Assembly (NCBI GenBank): GCA_003614735.1
Contig: KZ992678.1
Coordinates: 1-21,675 of the forward strand
From: Thamnocephalis sphaerospora
Lineage: Eukaryota; Zoopagomycota; Zoopagomycetes; Zoopagales; Sigmoideomycetaceae
DNA: 21,675 bases
Direction of reading: 5' to 3'
A model generated the notes under the pieces. It was given only the letters and a program-made list of their open reading frames with translations, made no database searches and was not told where the DNA came from. Made by a program: the position numbers and the translations under genes. This document shows positions 17,700-21,675 of this stretch, piece by piece (positions within the stretch are counted from its first letter, which is position 1; every line of letters begins with the position of its first letter).

Positions 17700-18486
17700 G
17701 CAGCATTTTTTGCCGCCACGCTACCGGCCATTTTCGGCTCCCTGCTCGCTGCCATCATCGCCACCGCGTGGCTTCCTCGGCAGCGATCGTCGCCTGAGCA
17801 TTCGATCTCCGCCCGCTCTTTGCACGCACTCATCGTCATTCTTACTCCGCCAGACCACGTTGCCAACCTGGATCAACGCGTGTACGCTTGCTTTTACTTG
17901 CCTATCTTCCTGGCCAGTGAGCGGCGGCTGCTTCATTGTCAGTGCTTTTGTGTTTCCTCATTCTCCATTCCCCACTTGCTCCTGTTTCTCCACACTTTGC
18001 CAGGCTTCCGCCAGCCTCTGGTGGACTGGTGCAGTCGATTGACGTATTCTCGACTGTGTTTCTGGCGGTGCATTGCGCCGCTTCAAAGAGCAGCGTAAGT
18101 CACAGCAATGCTAAGCATGGCCACAAGCGTGCAAACACCGGTTACGGTCTGTTGACCGCGATTGCTTACGCGGACGCCGTGTACGCCGCAGCCTTTGCTG
18201 GATAGCGCATACAATCACTGTCTTTCGGCACATTGCGCCTTGGCCACTGTGAATCTAGGTAAGTGCGGCCGCCATCGCACTGGGAACAAGTGTTTGTGCG
18301 CGTGCCCTTTCGCGTCTGCGCACCGGCCCACGCACGTCTATGCACTTGGTCTTGCATCTATGCCCGTCTTGATACGCAGGCCGTCATGGCACGGTGCACC
18401 GGGGCATGCATGAGTGTCCCGTGGCTGCCGTTGTGTTCGTTTGCTGCCGACCTCCCTCTTACGCGAGTGAGCGAGCGAGCGCGTAA
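17700..18486 (+). other. Candidate spliced transcription unit (coding status unresolved)
   Basis: Three strong splice pairs follow each other: GTGAGC at 17917 to CAG at 18003; GTAAGT at 18095 to CAG at 18191; GTAAGT at 18259 to CAG at 18379. Introns are 87, 97 and 121 nt. One frame is consistent through exons 18004-18094, 18192-18258 and 18380-18486 (start LPPASGGLVQSIDVFS, end in a TAA at 18484). The first exon is ambiguous: its best-looking frame (PAIFGSLLAAIIATAW) joins in the wrong phase for that reading. These could be coding exons, leader exons of the gene at 19655, or a non-coding RNA. Confidence 0.28.
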
Positions 18487-19654
18487 GCGAGCGTGTGGCG
18501 TCACGGCTGCTTGCCACGCCAACAGCGTCCCCTTGACGTGAAGGCACGCTTTGCGTCGGCTGCGGTATGTGGCCTATCACTTTGGTTCCTGCAGCTCGCG
18601 ACTATTTGGCCATGTCGCTGCCGCATTGCCTTCCTCCAATGGCTCTATAGCAACTGCAGCCGTATTGCCCCTTTGCGCATACGTGCGTGTACATGGCGGC
18701 ACGCGCACCCGCCGGATGAATGTGTGCTGGTTGGTTCCTGCAGTCGCCCGGCGGCGCCGCGGGCGCTCCTTACACTGCCCTGACGCTGCCGCTGCCGGTC
18801 TAGCCGTGTTTCTCAGCCAAAGACCGCGTGCGTCGCTAGACATTGGCGGGCGACACTGGTGTCGTCTCGTTCTGACCGGCCGCCGCGTCTGCCCTGCGCC
18901 AGCCTATCTGTCCATTTTCCGCTCCCTAAATCGGCAGCATCCCCCTGTGCAGAGGGCGGTAAATGCGCCTCGTAAACCAGTGGTGTTGGCCAGTTTGCGG
19001 CCTACCCCGCCTCTCCTTTCTTTACTGGGTGAATGCACCAAGCAAACGACCCAGGTGCTTCTCTTTCCCCCTACCGCTCACTCGTCTTTCCCCTCTTCCC
19101 CTCTCTCTCCCCCTCTCCCTCTCTCTCTGCGCCTTCCGCCGGGCGCCCCCTTTTCCTTTTCCTTGTCGTCGCTGGCGTGTACAAGCCAGCACTGGCTGTG
19201 CTTGGCTGTAGTGTGCGCTGCCTCGTCGTGTTTCGCACACGCGCTTGCGTGCATTTGCTATCACGCACCGACTTGAATTTGCAGCGGAGACGGGTCTGCC
19301 CGCTGTATCGCCACCACTACTGCTGCTGCGCCTGGTCATCTGCGTAGCGCACCGGTGATACTTTGCTCGCACGCCACGGCATTGTAATCGCAACCGCTTC
19401 GTTCCTAACACCTTGTCTTCTCCATCTCTGACGCCTTTTGTATTTCGGCGACCATTGGATGTAACGCCGATTTTCTCCGTATCGCCGGTGCAACTCTCAA
19501 GACGCTGCTCTCCACACGCTGTGCCACACCTGCACCATATCCACCCGACGACTACATCGCATCCACAGCCAGCACCTGTCGTCTCTGCACATTTGCTGAT
19601 CCTACTGCTGCTGCTGTTTTAGGCTTTTTCAGCACTTAGCTGGATGCATCAGCA
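18487..19654. other. Long upstream region of the disordered-protein gene
   Basis: No gene supported; a 241-codon plus-strand frame (18551-19276) is very Arg/Ser/Pro-rich and overlaps a CT-rich tract, so I discount it. A C/T-rich tract at about 19058-19160 is typical of strong fungal promoters or leaders. Just before the next ATG, a pyrimidine run ending TTTTTCAG (about 19623-19632) and a later TTAG look like splice acceptors for a leader intron. Confidence 0.4.
19058..19160 (+). promoter_or_regulatory. Pyrimidine-rich (CT) tract
   Basis: About 100 bases, nearly all C and T on the plus strand, including a (CT)n core at 19107-19128. It lies 500-600 bases upstream of the gene at 19655. Such tracts commonly mark fungal core promoters; the role here is inferred. 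Confidence 0.4.
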
Positions 19655-21640
19655 ATGGCATCAAGTGACATTCGCTCGCAGCTGCGCTCACCGCTGTTGC
19701 GTAACAGCAACAACTATGAACGCCCGACGGTGCAAAGCCGTGCCCGGGCAGTAAGCGGTGGTAGCTCCATAGATCTTGGCTCCCGGCTCAGTCGCACCTT
19801 TGGCTTTGGCCAGACGCGTGCCAACGACCCTGCGGCACAGACTGCGCGTAAAAACACTACGGTGACCACTACCGTGACCGCAGCCACGGCCACGGCCAAA
19901 TCGCTAAGCAGATCAACCAAAGTTGCTGCACCGCCCGCGGTACCACCGCGTACACGGCCTTTGTCGGCAGCCACACCAAAGCGTGCGTCGACCATTAATA
20001 ATCCTCCGCGACAGATGGCCAACGAGACCGAGGCCGACCAGGTGGACGAGCTGCCGTCACGTATCAATCGGCGTCCACGCGTGCCGCTTAGCAATCTGCG
20101 GACCGGCGCCGCAGAATTAGGCCATCGGCGCCACCACTCGCTCAACGACCGCGGCCCAATATCGGCACCGCTGTTGGCGGATGGCGGCATGCGCGCACGT
20201 CTCAACTGGCACACGGAAAGAATGCCAAAAACGCCTGGACCGACAACGTCCAAACCCATGACGTTCGGCGGGCGTCGGTCAATCGACGATCCGGATGCCG
20301 ACTTTGACGTGGACGAACTCGTGGACGGTCTACGACGAGAGGCGCGCGAGGATGCAAGCCAGCTCGCTCAACACCGGCGTCGAAAGAGTCTGTATACAGC
20401 GCAGAGTGGCAGCGGCGCCGCACCATGGGCCGGTGCGATGACATCGGCACTGGAGCGAGCGCGTCAGCGGATCGCCGCCTCCAAGGGCGAGACGCATACT
20501 TTGCGCGGCGATCGAACGTTGCCTCGGCCAGTTGCCACTTCAGCCAATGGCTCACAGCCTGCGGGTGTAGTAACGGGCGGCGCTGCCGCGGGTCAGCTGT
20601 CCTCGGAGCAAAATGACGTGCATCCACACCTTCGCCAGCGCACCAGGAGCAGTGATTCGGTACATTCGGATGCAACGGCAGGCAGTATGTTGTCACACAG
20701 CACCGAGTTCCAGCCGCACCAGTCGCCTTCTTCTGCCACCTCGTCCCCACACTCCACCGACCAGACGCTGCTGGCGGACGAATCTTCGACGCGGCATCCG
20801 TCCGGCGAGAAACAAGCCTATCCGTCGCTTATCAGCATGGTCAAAAACCAGCCGCGCGAGCAGCACGGTCGCCGCAGCGGTGCCGAGTCGCCAGCATCTG
20901 CCGATGCCTCCGACCATAGCAACCGCACAGTGCGCGCGGATTGGCTTGCGCGTGCTCGTGCACGCGTGTGCACTGTTGGTGCTGCGACGATGCCAACCGA
21001 CAACAAAACGGCCAATGATGCATGCGACACGGTGGACGCCGAGGACCACGATGTTGGTCACCGGCGTCGCACCTCGGCGGCGCTGGATGACAAGTATTTT
21101 TCGGCGGAGGAAATGACCGTGGACGGTGCCAATGACCATGGCGATCCTTCGGCAGAGTCGCAGCCGGTGGAGAAACATTTCTCCAGCGCCGGTAAGCCTA
21201 CCAGCATGCTTTCTGGCACTCCGCTGAGGTCCCGGTCGACCACATATAGCACACCATCAGCTCTAGCGAAAAAATGGGCCGACTCGGGATCGCAAGTGCA
21301 GCTCGATGCTCTGGTTTCGCCACGGCTGGTAGCTAGCGATCGGTATAGAAGCCTTGACGACGCAGACACACTTGCTCACGTCAAGTCGTCGACCCACCGT
21401 GTTGACGAGGCAGTGCGGCAGCATCGCACCGCCGGGCAGGCGGACGAGAATGCCGGTCATGCGGATAGAAAGCCGTTTGCACGCAATACCATGCCTGCCG
21501 GCAACACACGTCATGCTGGCCTTCCGACGTTATGGTCGCGCAACGGCGGTGCTCGTGTAACCCCGCTGAAGCCAGGTGCCGATGACGTGGACGTGGACAA
21601 TAACGCCGCAGTGGACAGCATGTGGAGAGCAGCGTCTTGA
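19655..21640 (+). CDS. Large disordered Ser/Arg-rich protein of unknown function
   Basis: Single open frame, 661 residues, ATG to TGA, by far the longest intron-free frame in the window and with even codon use. The protein is polar throughout: rich in Ser, Thr, Arg, Asp and Ala, with no membrane helix or signal peptide. The N-terminus has SQLRSPLLR and SSIDLGSRLSRTFGFG, followed by a Thr/Ala run (TTVTTTVTAATATA). Arg-Ser patches such as GRRSID, HRRRKSLY, RQRTRSSDS and HRRRTSAA repeat along the chain and fit basophilic-kinase sites. Short acidic segments (DDPDADFDVDELVDGLRRE, DDVDVDN) may be docking motifs. No domain recognised. It could be a cytoskeletal, polarity or signalling scaffold, but that is speculation. 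The frame runs to within 35 bases of the window end, so the terminus is complete. Confidence 0.75.
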   Translation: MASSDIRSQLRSPLLRNSNNYERPTVQSRARAVSGGSSIDLGSRLSRTFGFGQTRANDPAAQTARKNTTVTTTVTAATATAKSLSRSTKVAAPPAVPPRTRPLSAATPKRASTINNPPRQMANETEADQVDELPSRINRRPRVPLSNLRTGAAELGHRRHHSLNDRGPISAPLLADGGMRARLNWHTERMPKTPGPTTSKPMTFGGRRSIDDPDADFDVDELVDGLRREAREDASQLAQHRRRKSLYTAQSGSGAAPWAGAMTSALERARQRIAASKGETHTLRGDRTLPRPVATSANGSQPAGVVTGGAAAGQLSSEQNDVHPHLRQRTRSSDSVHSDATAGSMLSHSTEFQPHQSPSSATSSPHSTDQTLLADESSTRHPSGEKQAYPSLISMVKNQPREQHGRRSGAESPASADASDHSNRTVRADWLARARARVCTVGAATMPTDNKTANDACDTVDAEDHDVGHRRRTSAALDDKYFSAEEMTVDGANDHGDPSAESQPVEKHFSSAGKPTSMLSGTPLRSRSTTYSTPSALAKKWADSGSQVQLDALVSPRLVASDRYRSLDDADTLAHVKSSTHRVDEAVRQHRTAGQADENAGHADRKPFARNTMPAGNTRHAGLPTLWSRNGGARVTPLKPGADDVDVDNNAAVDSMWRAAS

Positions 21641-21675
21641 GAGTTGCACCGGCGATACGGAGAAAATCGGCGTTA

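Noticed and set aside
18551-19276. 241-codon plus-strand frame
   Set aside because: Composition follows the CT-rich DNA, no domain is visible, and it overlaps promoter-like sequence.
19714-21514. Minus-strand frames up to 182 codons under the 661-residue ORF
   Set aside because: Antisense shadows of a long GC-rich coding frame; Arg-rich and without domains.
1-21675. Transposon, integrase, tRNA or rRNA gene
   Set aside because: I saw no transposase or reverse-transcriptase motifs, long terminal or inverted repeats, or tRNA-like A/B boxes; without a scan, a degenerate copy could be missed.

Overview
The window is nuclear DNA of a eukaryote, most likely a fungus. Several genes are split by short GT-AG introns, almost all 63-108 nt, with CTAAC/CTGAC/CTCAC-like branch sites 10-25 nt before the acceptor. 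AATAAA signals follow several genes, genes lie on both strands, and there is no sign of operons or ribosome binding sites. An early-diverging fungus is my guess from gene content; the sequence alone does not fix the lineage. TAG, TAA and TGA all end clear genes, so the standard code applies.

Layout. 1-1.6 kb: a membrane-anchored class 3 lipase (minus). 2.5-3.9 kb: a four-exon MscS-type mechanosensitive channel (minus) that resembles the bacterial-type family rather than the EF-hand fungal Msy channels. 4.2-5.5 kb: a six-exon SF3B4/Hsh49 splicing factor (plus), head to head with the channel. 5.9-6.4 kb: a small secreted protein with a Kex2-like site. 6.8-7.1 kb: a small TATA-box-associated ORF. 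7.4-8.1 and 9.2-9.9 kb: two minus-strand genes sharing a GSIQ...FRSERL motif, apparently diverged paralogues, with a weak ORF between them. 10.6-11.5 kb: a four-exon minus-strand gene that I infer from splice sites and phase. 11.8-14.6 kb: a three-exon 7-TM, GPCR-like protein with a very long loop and tail. 15.0-15.7 kb: a textbook KDEL receptor (ERD2).

15.7-19.65 kb is a gene-poor stretch with (ATG)15, (TCC)10 and pyrimidine tracts. It holds some good splice sites but no gene I can name. 19.65-21.64 kb is a 661-residue, mostly disordered, intron-free ORF.

The genes are unrelated in function (lipid hydrolysis, osmotic channel, splicing, secretion, ER retrieval, signalling), as expected for ordinary fungal chromosome. 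I found no mobile element, CRISPR array, rRNA or tRNA gene. The points most worth following are the bacterial-type MscS gene with introns, the paralogue pair, the 7-TM receptor-like protein, and the inferred multi-exon genes in the apparent gaps.
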